A stretch of DNA of 64,000 nucleotides from Nesterenkonia sedimenti (lineage in GTDB: Bacteria > Actinomycetota > Actinomycetes > Actinomycetales > Micrococcaceae), in NCBI RefSeq assembly GCF_012641515.1, contig NZ_JABAHY010000002.1:152371-216370 (forward strand). The letters are read 5' to 3'. The notes beneath the pieces were generated by a model, which had not been told where the DNA came from, ran no database searches, and saw nothing but the letters and a program-made list of their open reading frames with translations. The first letter of the stretch is position 1, and every line of letters starts with the position of its first letter. Positions 33,539-41,307 of the stretch are shown here, in pieces. A program made the translations under genes and the position numbers.

Positions 33539-34987
33539 ATGAGCCAGACCTTCAACCTGCCCGATGTGGGCGAAGGCCTCACCGAGGCGGAAATTGTCTC
33601 CTGGCGGGTCGCCGTCGGGGACATTGTCGAGGTCAATGACATCGTCTGCGAGATCGAAACCGCCAAATCACTGGTTGAGCTGCCCATTCCCTATGCCGGC
33701 ACCGTCGGTGAACTGGTGGCCGAGGAGGGCGAGACCATCGAAGTTGGTCAGCCACTGATCCGGATCTCCGGAGCAGATGACGACGACGCCGAGCAGGCCG
33801 AGGAAAAACCCCAGCGGGGCAAGAAGCAGGAAGCCTCCGAGAAGAAATCCGGCGAGAAGAAGACCGGTGCTGAGAAGAACGGCACAGCTCGAGCCGCCCA
33901 GACCAGCGAGGACCAGAACCAAGCGCTAGTCGGATCAGGCCCCAAAGCTGATACCGCCAAAGCCCGGCCGCGGACCCGCCACACAGTCCCCGATCTGGTG
34001 GAGACGGTGCACCTCCCCGAGGAGACTCCGGCAGCCCGTACCGGATTCCACACCGGGGATATCGCCGATATCGTCGCCAAAGCATCTCCACCAGTGCGTG
34101 CCCTGGCCAAGCGGCTCGGAGTAGCAGTCTGGGAGCTGGTCGGCTCCGGACGAAACGGTCAGATCACCCGCGACGACGTCGAACGTCAGGCCCGGGAGAA
34201 GAAGGCCCTGCGCGAATCGGGCAAACAGCCCAAGGGCGGAGTGCCAGTGCCTGGCCGGCAGCAGTCACCAGGAGATGTGGGACTGCTCTATGACGGCCCC
34301 CGGGAAGAGAACGTCCAGGTCCGCGGGGTACGTAAGGCCACCGCCCTGAACGTCTCCGCCTCGGCCAGCAATATCCCGCATGTCTCGGTGTTCAAAGAGG
34401 TGGACATCACCCGCACCATGGAACTGCGGCAGGCGCTGAAGAACGACCCGGCCTATCAGGGGTTGAGCGTTTCTCCGATGCTCTTCGCCGCCAAGGCCAT
34501 CATCTGGGCCGCCCGGCGGAACCCTCAGGTCAACGCCACCTGGCATGACACGCATTACACGCTGCGGAACTACGTGAACCTCGGCATCGCCGCCGCTACC
34601 CCGCGGGGACTGGTGGTCCCGGTGGTCCATGAAGCCCATACCTACAGCACCCAGGGCCTTGCCGCGGCCATTACGCAGCTGACCGACGATGCCCGGGAAG
34701 GCCGAACCACTCCGGGTGAAATGCAGGGCGGGACCATCTCGATCACCAATATCGGCCCCCTGGGCCTGGACTTCGGCACACCCATCCTGCCCCCGGGGCA
34801 GGCTGCGATCATCGCTCTGGGTGCGGTGCGGAAGAAGCCCTGGGTGGTCGACGGTCAGGTCGTCCCACGGGGTGTGATGGTCGTCGGCGGTTCCTTCGAC
34901 CACCGGCTGATCGATGGTGATCTCGCAGGAGCATTCGTTTCAGATATCGCAGCCGTGCTGGAACAGCCCGGCCTGCTGCTGGACTGA
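33539..34987 (+). CDS. 2-oxoacid dehydrogenase E2 (dihydrolipoyl acyltransferase)
   Basis: A 482-residue E2. Domains in order: lipoyl domain with lipoyl-lysine Lys43 (EIETAKSLVELP); an Ala/Glu/Lys-rich linker (about 80-170); peripheral subunit-binding domain (SPPVRALAKRLGV...GRNGQITRDDV, about 182-220); and the catalytic domain ending FDHRLIDGDLAG, with catalytic His and Asp at about residues 455-459. It moves acyl groups to CoA. Only one lipoyl domain is present. No E3 (lipoamide dehydrogenase) gene is next to it; a shared E3 elsewhere is expected. Confidence 0.94.
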   Translation: MSQTFNLPDVGEGLTEAEIVSWRVAVGDIVEVNDIVCEIETAKSLVELPIPYAGTVGELVAEEGETIEVGQPLIRISGADDDDAEQAEEKPQRGKKQEASEKKSGEKKTGAEKNGTARAAQTSEDQNQALVGSGPKADTAKARPRTRHTVPDLVETVHLPEETPAARTGFHTGDIADIVAKASPPVRALAKRLGVAVWELVGSGRNGQITRDDVERQAREKKALRESGKQPKGGVPVPGRQQSPGDVGLLYDGPREENVQVRGVRKATALNVSASASNIPHVSVFKEVDITRTMELRQALKNDPAYQGLSVSPMLFAAKAIIWAARRNPQVNATWHDTHYTLRNYVNLGIAAATPRGLVVPVVHEAHTYSTQGLAAAITQLTDDAREGRTTPGEMQGGTISITNIGPLGLDFGTPILPPGQAAIIALGAVRKKPWVVDGQVVPRGVMVVGGSFDHRLIDGDLAGAFVSDIAAVLEQPGLLLD

Positions 34988-34991
34988 AGCC

Positions 34992-35705
34992 TCAGCGCTG
35001 GATCTCCATCAGTTCCAGCGGCACATCCTCAGTCAGCCCCCACAGCTCGGCCAGCGGAGTGCCGTCGACCAGAATCTCGGCCGCACCGGCGCCGGTGGCT
35101 GAGCGGGCGGTGATCTCGATCTGCTTCAGCGCCTGCCAGGATTCACAGTAGTTGCGCGCTTGGGGCTGCCCATTGAGGTTTACCGTCACCACGTCATTGG
35201 CGTAGTCCACCGAATCCACCTCAATACCGCTGGCGACCCCCAGAGCATTGGCGAAGGCCGGCCGGCCCAGCTCATAGCTCTCCAGGTTCGCCAGATACTC
35301 GATGGCATCATGAGCGGGGTCCTCGGTGACCACAGGGACCGTCTGGACCACAGAGACCCGGTTATCGCAGCCGAAGAGTTCAGAGCGGGCACGCTCAGTC
35401 CGATGCGGTTCCAGGCCGCCAGGCTCAGCCGGGGGCTGCTCCTGGACGTTGCCCTCCTCATCGATGGGAGCGGTCGCATCGACTCCTGCCGGGCTGATCA
35501 GCGCCACCGGCAGCCGGACACTGTCATCGTCGTCGTACTCCGGCTCTGGAATCGGGTTCTCAGCCAGCTGTTGTTCCTCAGCACTTTCGGCACCGTTGTC
35601 CTGATCCTCTTCATCCTCAGGGTCAGAGGTGCAGCCGGTCAGCAGCAGGCCTACGCTGATGGTCAATGCCGGGAGCCGAAGGCTCCGACGACGCAGAAAA
35701 ATCAT
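34992..35705 (-). CDS. GerMN-domain lipoprotein
   Basis: A 237-residue lipoprotein with signal peptide and lipobox LLLTGC (Cys25), an acidic linker, and a C-terminal GerMN/sporulation-type domain. The latter shows DAIEYLANLESYE, VDSVDYANDVVTVNLNG, a Gln-Ile strand (LKQIEITA) and VDGTPLAELWG. Such domains bind peptidoglycan-related partners in GerM and LpqB. Here it is a short stand-alone version of unknown role. Its stop is 4 bp from the convergent E2 stop. Confidence 0.8.
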   Translation of the reverse strand: MIFLRRRSLRLPALTISVGLLLTGCTSDPEDEEDQDNGAESAEEQQLAENPIPEPEYDDDDSVRLPVALISPAGVDATAPIDEEGNVQEQPPAEPGGLEPHRTERARSELFGCDNRVSVVQTVPVVTEDPAHDAIEYLANLESYELGRPAFANALGVASGIEVDSVDYANDVVTVNLNGQPQARNYCESWQALKQIEITARSATGAGAAEILVDGTPLAELWGLTEDVPLELMEIQR

Positions 35706-36069
35706 TGGATCAGGATAACGCGGATTCTTAAATGAATGATGGCCGGGAGACCGTGAACGGGGGCGGTCTCCCGGCCATCTGCTGAGAAGCGGCCTGGGTG
35801 CTGCACGGAGGGGGTGGGATGATTCGCACCCGGCCCTATGCTTCTCACTTCATATCCGATGACATACAGAGGGAACGGAAACTCTGATGTCTCATCTATG
35901 GAGATGTCTGGAATGGACAGCGGGCCATTCCATCCGGCTGCACAGATTGATGTTTCAAATCTGTACAACCAACGTATAGCTATGGTGCGACGATTCAACC
36001 CGCTGTGTCAAGACGCTGAACCGGCGCTGCCTGGCAGTGCAAACTCTCCGCTGGCGATAGGCTGGGACT
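35706..36069. other. 364-bp divergent intergenic region with two hairpins
   Basis: This lies between the GerMN gene (minus) and the CitE-like gene (plus). Hairpin 1: perfect 16-bp stem GATGGCCGGGAGACCG (35738-35753) with complement at 35764-35779. Hairpin 2: TGAGAAGC (35783-35790) pairs with 35840-35847, with inner pairs GGCC and GGGTGC/GCACCC around a 24-nt loop. No convincing reading frame or tRNA is seen. The 220 bp beyond hairpin 2 are unassigned and AT-richer (around 35848-35980), probably holding the CitE-like promoter. Confidence 0.6.
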
Positions 36070-36915
36070 ATGCCTATCCGGAACCGCCGCGCGGCCGCTC
36101 TTCCCGCCAAACTGTCCCGATCCTGGCTGCTGATCAATGCTGCCCGGCAGGAGGATTACGCCCCTGGCTTAGCCAGTGAGGCAGACTCGGTCATCTTCGA
36201 CCTCGAAGCCTCCGTGCCCGACGACGCCAAGGCAACAGCCCGCCAGTCCGTTATGGAGGCGCTCAACGGCGGTATGACCGCCTGGGTGCGGATCAGTCCG
36301 ACCACCAGCCCCCATTGGGAGGATGACGTGGCAGCCCTGGCCGGAGCCGAGGGTCTGCGCGGAGTCATGCTGGCCGAGACTGAGCGTCCGGACCAGGTCA
36401 CCTACACCGCGATGCGTCTGCGCGCCGGTACACCGGTGATCGCCCTGATCGAATCCGCGCTCGGCGTGGAGAACGCCACCCAGATCGCCTCGGCACCAGG
36501 AACCTTCCGCCTGGCCTTCGGCACCAATGACTTCCGCAAGGATGTGGGTGTCTCGGCCGATCCCATGGCTCTTGCCTATGCCCGCTCCCGCCTGGTCATC
36601 GCCTCCCGCGTCGGCGGCCTGCCCGGTGCTATCGACGGCCCCACCGAGGCAAATGCCAGCGAGGAGGCCATCGCAGAAGCCTGCCGGGTCACCGCAGAGA
36701 TGGGTATGACCGGCAAGCTCTCGCTCAACCGGGCACAGGTGGAACTGGTCAACCAAGGACTGAGCCCCTCCGAGGAGGAGCTCAGCTGGGCCCGTGAGGT
36801 GATCGAGGCCCACGAGTCCGGTGCCGCCATCGGTGACGGTTCCTATCTGCCACGTCTGGCCCGTGCCCAGAAGATCGCCAGCCTGGGTGACTCTTACGGG
36901 CTGTGGAATGCCTAG
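36070..36915 (+). CDS. CitE-like HpcH/HpaI aldolase / citrate lyase family protein
   Basis: A 281-residue TIM-barrel enzyme of the CitE-like group. SWLLINAARQEDYAPGLASEADSVIFDLEASVPDDAK holds the start and the acidic metal site; VIALIESALGVENATQIA carries the catalytic Glu. LAFGTNDFRKDVG and the IDGPTEAN loop (CoA/metal side) are conserved. Members act on malyl-CoA, citramalyl-CoA or methylmalyl-CoA as lyases or thioesterases. No citD/citF genes are present, so it is not part of a citrate lyase complex. Confidence 0.85.
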   Translation: MPIRNRRAAALPAKLSRSWLLINAARQEDYAPGLASEADSVIFDLEASVPDDAKATARQSVMEALNGGMTAWVRISPTTSPHWEDDVAALAGAEGLRGVMLAETERPDQVTYTAMRLRAGTPVIALIESALGVENATQIASAPGTFRLAFGTNDFRKDVGVSADPMALAYARSRLVIASRVGGLPGAIDGPTEANASEEAIAEACRVTAEMGMTGKLSLNRAQVELVNQGLSPSEEELSWAREVIEAHESGAAIGDGSYLPRLARAQKIASLGDSYGLWNA

Positions 36916-36981
36916 TGCTTGACCCTGTAGCCTCGATCACATAAAAGTGATCCTGGTCAGCGCCAGAACGAGGAGGTTCAG

Positions 36982-38085
36982 ATGGGCAAAGAGACCTATA
37001 CCGGAGATGTCGCCTTTGAGGTGCGTGGCCATCTGGGCCTGATCACCCTGAACCGTCCGAATGCGCTGAACTCCCTGACCCAGCTGATGTGTGAGTCCAT
37101 CCGCATCCAGCTCGAGGACTGGGCCGACGACGACGCGGTGGCTCAGGTGCTGATCCGCGGCGCCGGAGAACGTGGCCTCTGCGCAGGCGGGGACATCGTG
37201 GGTGTGTACCAGGACATGGTCGAACACCAGGGGCAGGACGGTGGGCCGCTGCTGCCCGAGGGCACCCCCGGATACCGAGCAGACTTCGAGACCGAAGCGT
37301 TCTGGGCCGTGGAGTACGCGATGAACCTGCTGATCTCCGAGTACCCCAAGCCGTATATCGCGCTGATGGACGGTGTGGTCCTCGGCGGGGGAGTAGGGGT
37401 CTCTGCCCATGGCTCGCACCGGATCGTCACCGAACGCAGCCGAGTGGGTATGCCCGAGACAACTATCGGTTTCTCACCAGATGTCGGCGGCAGCTGGCTG
37501 CTGGCCCGGGCTCCGGGGAAACTGGGTCTTCATGCCGGGCTCACCGGCGCCCATCTCAGTGCGGCTGATGCCATCTATGCCGGACTGGCCGATACCCATG
37601 TGCCCACCGAACGGCTGGAAGAGTTGGTGACTGAGCTGACCGCGCAGCCCGTTGAAGAGGTGCTGCCGAAGTTCAGCACCTCTCCGGGGGACTCAGCCCT
37701 GCAGTCAGCACAGGAATGGATTGACCAGGCATATGCAGCCGATGAGGTCAGTGAGATCCTGGAGCGCTTGGACCAGCTCGGTCAGCAGTACCCGGAGGCT
37801 GTAGCCGCTGCCGAGGAGCTTCGTAAGAAGTCCCCCACGATGCTCCAGGTCGTTTTCCGCGCCGTCGGCAATGCCGCCGAACTCAGCCTCGCCGGTGCGC
37901 TCAGCCAGGAGTACACCATCGCCATGCACTCGCTGCGCTCCCAGGATTTCCGTGAGGGCATCCGGGCCCAGGTGGTGGACAAGGACCGCAACCCGCAGTG
38001 GAACCCGCCCTCGGTGGAACAGGTCGATGAGGAGCTCATCGCCCACTATTTCACCCCGGTGCCAGGACGGGTTCTCACCCTGTAG
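36982..38085 (+). CDS. 3-hydroxyisobutyryl-CoA hydrolase (enoyl-CoA hydratase superfamily)
   Basis: A 367-residue crotonase-fold protein. RGAGERGLCAGGDIVGVY, DGVVLGGGVGVSAHGSHRIVTERS and GMPETTIGFSPDVGGSWLLA are characteristic of HIBCH-type hydrolases, which are longer than true hydratases by a C-terminal region (here about residues 260-367, ending with NPQWNPPSVEQVDEELI). It releases 3-hydroxyisobutyrate in valine breakdown. The gene is 66 bp after the CitE-like gene and has GAGGAGG-type spacing upstream (GAGGAGGTTCAG before ATG 36982). Confidence 0.9.
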   Translation: MGKETYTGDVAFEVRGHLGLITLNRPNALNSLTQLMCESIRIQLEDWADDDAVAQVLIRGAGERGLCAGGDIVGVYQDMVEHQGQDGGPLLPEGTPGYRADFETEAFWAVEYAMNLLISEYPKPYIALMDGVVLGGGVGVSAHGSHRIVTERSRVGMPETTIGFSPDVGGSWLLARAPGKLGLHAGLTGAHLSAADAIYAGLADTHVPTERLEELVTELTAQPVEEVLPKFSTSPGDSALQSAQEWIDQAYAADEVSEILERLDQLGQQYPEAVAAAEELRKKSPTMLQVVFRAVGNAAELSLAGALSQEYTIAMHSLRSQDFREGIRAQVVDKDRNPQWNPPSVEQVDEELIAHYFTPVPGRVLTL

Positions 38086-38230
38086 AGCGGGCCGAAGCCG
38101 CGTCCCAGCAGTCAAGCAGCAGTTGAGCCTTCGAGTTTCGTTGAAGCCCAGACCCTGGTGGGCTGTATATCATCTGGACATCTGCTGTACTGCTGGCGCC
38201 GGCGAGCACGATTAACCCGAAAGGAATGGC

Positions 38231-39034
38231 ATGGAGGAGGGCACAGGGGAGACTGCGCCGCAGTTGCGCATTGCCTCCCCAGTGATGATTCTTGCCGGAC
38301 CCTCCCCGGCAACCAATGAACTTACCCAGCGGCTGCGCAGCCTGGATGTGAAAGTTCTGCAGGCGGCCAGTATCACTGAGGCCCGCCAGGTCACTGCCGA
38401 TGAGTCGCCGAACCTCCTGGTAGTCGATGCACGGTTAGCCCGCCGGATTCCCCAACTCGAAGACGCAGTCGACGATATCCGCTCCGGGGAGGAGGAGACT
38501 GCGCTGCTGGCATGGTTCGACGCCGATGTGCCCCTGGAAGACATCCTCAGCCTCTGCCGGGCCTGGGATGACCATATGGCCGGCGGGATCGCCGTAGAGG
38601 AGTCCCTGCGCCGTCTGCATTTCCTCACCGGACGGCTGCCCGAACAGCGAAGCGGCGAACGCCTGATCGTCGGCGACCTCGAGATGGACACCTCAACCCG
38701 AACCGTAACCCGAGCAGGAGTGGACATCGACCTCTCGGATACCGAGTTCCGCCTGCTGCGGCTGTTGATGCGCCATGCTCGTACCGTCCTGCCGAAGTCC
38801 CAGATCCTTCAAGAAGTTTGGGAGTATGAATTCGCCGGGCAGGCCAATATCGTCCAGCTGTACATCAGTTATGTCCGCAAGAAGATCGAAGCTGACTGGC
38901 CGCGGATGATCCACACTGTCCGGGGAGCAGGCTATGTGCTGCGCCCGGCTCGAGGAGCCGAGCAGTCCGGGGCAGACCAGGGTGCAGAAGAGCAGACGGA
39001 ATCGGAGCAGTCCGAAACCTCTGCGGCAGGCTAG
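38231..39034 (+). CDS. Orphan OmpR/PhoB-type regulator with degenerate receiver
   Basis: A 267-residue protein. The C-terminal winged helix is canonical: DIDLSDTEFRLLRLLMRHA, SQILQEVWEYEFAGQANIVQLYISYVRKKIE and HTVRGAGYVLRPA (residues 165-245). The N-terminal domain resembles a receiver and keeps a possible phospho-acceptor Asp in LLVVDARL. It lacks the acidic pair (VMILAGPSP instead of VDD) and the C-terminal Lys (AGG for TKP). No histidine kinase is adjacent, so control by phosphorylation is doubtful. An acidic Gln-rich tail follows the DNA-binding domain. GAAAGGAATGGC precedes the ATG. Confidence 0.85.
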   Translation: MEEGTGETAPQLRIASPVMILAGPSPATNELTQRLRSLDVKVLQAASITEARQVTADESPNLLVVDARLARRIPQLEDAVDDIRSGEEETALLAWFDADVPLEDILSLCRAWDDHMAGGIAVEESLRRLHFLTGRLPEQRSGERLIVGDLEMDTSTRTVTRAGVDIDLSDTEFRLLRLLMRHARTVLPKSQILQEVWEYEFAGQANIVQLYISYVRKKIEADWPRMIHTVRGAGYVLRPARGAEQSGADQGAEEQTESEQSETSAAG

Positions 39035-40128
39035 CTGCTGCGGCGGGACATCATCACTGCACTGGAGCCCAATGCAATGGTCAGCAGGCCCAGGAAGCTG
39101 GCGGTGACAGCTGCCGTTGAGCCGCCGGTCTGGGCAAGGTGTCCGCTCTCCTCGCCGGGCTGCTGCTCATGCTCGGCAACGTCCTCAGCAGTGGGCGCGG
39201 AGTTATGGCTGGAGCCCTCGGGGCCGCCTGCAGGATTATTAGCGCCATCGCCGCTGAGCTCACCTGCGGTGACGGCCCCGGGCATACCGGGCATCGGCAG
39301 CTGGGGCAGCGGCAGGGCGAATGTGTCCGTGGGAATACCGGGCATCCCAGAGGGCAGGTTCAGTGAACTGCTGCTTGAGGCAGGGTTAGAGGAGCCCTCT
39401 GTTGCATCCGGAGTGGAATCCGGGCTGGGTGACTGAGTGGTCTCCGGGGCCCCGGGTGCGGTGAACTCGCCGGTCTCGGGGTCTGTGGGAGTCTCCGTCG
39501 GAGTGCCAGTGGCTGTCTCATCCGAAGTTGGAGACGGTGACGGCGTCGGGGAAGTGCCAGCCTCGACAGTGATGACAACCTGAGTGGTGGCCTCCTGGCC
39601 GTCGGAATCCCTGGCCTTGACTGTCAGGGTGTCCTGTGGCCGGGAATTGGCCTCTTCCGGAGCCGTATAGATCAGCTGATTGCCGGAGAGATCCGCAGAG
39701 GCACCCACCAGCTGCGGTGGACCACCCATGCTGAACGAGGCACCATCAATGCTGGTCGTGCAGGTGGAGGTGGCCGTCTGGCCCGGCATCACACTGCGGT
39801 TCTGGCAATCGACATGATGGGTCAGAGTCTCGTCCCCGCCCGCAGCATCTTCATCTGTGGGGCTTCTGCCGGGATCCGGGGTGTATGTGGTGTCCTCGTC
39901 CTCCGCCTCATCCGGTTCCTGAGTGGGAGTCGGGGCACGTCCCTCTTCCTCCTCCTCAGTCTCCTCAGCGGGGGATGGGGACTCAGGTACTTCGATGCCT
40001 TCAGGCTCTTGAGTCTGGCTCGCAGAAGCTGCCGAGGCATAGGCGAACACCAGCCCGGCAGCAAGTGCTAGGGCTGTGAGTGTACGCAGCGAAAAAGAGA
40101 TGGTTCGCTCGGCCGTTCCCGAAACCAC
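39031..40128 (-). CDS. Cell-wall anchored surface protein with LAQTG sorting signal
   Basis: A 365-residue exported protein starting at GTG. The Sec signal peptide is TLTALALAAGLVFAYASAASA. A Pro/Glu/Thr-rich stalk, a short Ig-like or cadherin-like domain (residues about 110-190, TLTVKARDSDGQEATTQVVITVEA) and a Ser/Pro/Thr-rich region follow. The C-terminus has LAQTG (331-335), a hydrophobic helix and RRSS. LAxTG is the class E sortase signal of Actinobacteria. The ligand is unknown. No sortase gene is in the window. Its stop overlaps the regulator stop in convergent orientation. Confidence 0.8.
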   Translation of the reverse strand: MVSGTAERTISFSLRTLTALALAAGLVFAYASAASASQTQEPEGIEVPESPSPAEETEEEEEGRAPTPTQEPDEAEDEDTTYTPDPGRSPTDEDAAGGDETLTHHVDCQNRSVMPGQTATSTCTTSIDGASFSMGGPPQLVGASADLSGNQLIYTAPEEANSRPQDTLTVKARDSDGQEATTQVVITVEAGTSPTPSPSPTSDETATGTPTETPTDPETGEFTAPGAPETTQSPSPDSTPDATEGSSNPASSSSSLNLPSGMPGIPTDTFALPLPQLPMPGMPGAVTAGELSGDGANNPAGGPEGSSHNSAPTAEDVAEHEQQPGEESGHLAQTGGSTAAVTASFLGLLTIALGSSAVMMSRRSS

Positions 40129-40171
40129 ACCAACAGCCTAGGGCATTGGCGCAAGTTGCCACGCCCTGTTT

Positions 40172-41173
40172 TTAGGTCAGTCGCTCCGGCGGTGACTTCG
40201 TCAGAGCGGGGTCATCCTGGGCCAGATGGCCGATCACTGCATCGATGGATTCCATAGTGGAGGAGTCCAGTGTCACACCGGCGGCAGCCACATTGGACGC
40301 GATCTGCTCCGGCCGGGAAGCGCCGACCAGGGCCGATGCCACATTCGGATTCTGCAGGGTCCAAGCAATCGCCAGCTGGGCCAGGGTCAGCCCGTAATCA
40401 TCGGCAATCGGTTTCAGCTTCTGCACCGCCTGCAGAATCTCATCGGTGAGGTACTGCTGGATGAACTTAGATGTCTCCTCATGAGTTGCCCGGGAGCCCT
40501 CCGGCAGCGGCTGGCCGGGCAGGTACTTACCGGTCAGAGCACCCTGAGCAATGGGGGACCAGACAATCTGGCTGATGCCCAGCTCCTCAGATGCCGGCAC
40601 CACCTCGGGTTCAATAACCCGCCAGAGCATGTTGTACTGCGGCTGGTTGGAGATCAGCTGGATGCCCAGCTCCTTGGCCAGGGCGGCCCCGGCGCGCAGC
40701 TCATCGGCGGTCCACTCACTGACCCCGATATACAGTGCCTTACCCTGGCGGACCACATCGGCGAAGGCCTGCATGGTCTCTTCCAGGGGAGTCTCGTAGT
40801 CATAGCGGTGGGCCTGGTAGAGGTCCACGTAATCGGTGCCCAGACGCTTCAGCGACCCATTGATGGACTCCATGATGTGCTTACGAGACAGCCCGGTGTC
40901 ATTGGGGCCCTTGGGGCCGGTGGGGAAGTAGACCTTGGTGAAGATCTCCAGGGATTCGCGCCGCTGGCCGACCAGAGCATCGCCGAGCACCTGCTCGGCA
41001 ACCGTATTGGCGTAGACGTCAGCAGTGTCGAAAGTGGTGATCCCTGCATCCAGTGCTGCATGCACACAGGTGGTGGCGACGTCGTTCTCCACCTGGGAAC
41101 CATGGGTCAGCCAGTTGCCATAGGTGATCTCAGAGATCTTCAGACCGCTATTGCCGAGGTATCGAAACTCCAC
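40172..41173 (-). CDS. Aldo/keto reductase (Kv-beta-like)
   Basis: A 333-residue NADPH-dependent TIM-barrel reductase. MEFRYLGNSGLKISEITYGNW opens the protein. The catalytic tetrad is traced in FDTADVYANTVAEQ (Asp, Tyr), EIFTKVYFPTG (Lys) and LYQAHRYDYETPLEE (His). The cofactor end is VGASRPEQIASNVAA. Length and sequence match the Kv-channel beta-like and YghZ group, which reduces aldehydes such as methylglyoxal. It is divergent from the AfsR-like gene. Confidence 0.9.
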   Translation of the reverse strand: MEFRYLGNSGLKISEITYGNWLTHGSQVENDVATTCVHAALDAGITTFDTADVYANTVAEQVLGDALVGQRRESLEIFTKVYFPTGPKGPNDTGLSRKHIMESINGSLKRLGTDYVDLYQAHRYDYETPLEETMQAFADVVRQGKALYIGVSEWTADELRAGAALAKELGIQLISNQPQYNMLWRVIEPEVVPASEELGISQIVWSPIAQGALTGKYLPGQPLPEGSRATHEETSKFIQQYLTDEILQAVQKLKPIADDYGLTLAQLAIAWTLQNPNVASALVGASRPEQIASNVAAAGVTLDSSTMESIDAVIGHLAQDDPALTKSPPERLT

Positions 41174-41207
41174 GTCTGCTCACTTCCTGTCGGAATCGTC
41201 CAGGGTG

Positions 41208-41231
41208 CCTTCACCCTTCACCCTTCACCCT
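41208..41231. repeat. Tandem 7-bp repeat upstream of AfsR-like gene
   Basis: CCTTCAC is repeated three times head to tail, followed by a partial fourth copy (CCT). The array lies 77 bp before the AfsR-like ATG and 35 bp before the divergent reductase start. SARP/AfsR proteins bind direct heptad repeats near -35 boxes. It may therefore be a binding site, or simply a slippage-prone microsatellite. Confidence 0.55.
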
Positions 41232-41307
41232 ATCGCCCGATGGTGACAGGGACCATAGAATCGGCCGTGAGGTCGATCTCCCGTCATGGCCGGAAAGCGA
41301 GTCAATC

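Noticed and set aside
35783-35847. tRNA gene in the divergent region
   Set aside because: Outer stem and loops do not give a cloverleaf; no GTTCRANYC T-loop with proper spacing and no 3' CCA context.
35838-36179. 113-codon plus-strand frame before and into the CitE-like gene
   Set aside because: No ribosome site, no family match, and it overlaps the real gene out of frame.
36070-36915. Citrate lyase beta subunit as part of a citrate fermentation complex
   Set aside because: No citD, citF, citC or citG neighbours, and stand-alone CitE-like proteins have other CoA-ester roles.
40140-40175. Rho-independent terminator with TTTTT near 40170
   Set aside because: The T run follows the stem only on the plus strand, where no gene ends; both flanking genes are on the minus strand.
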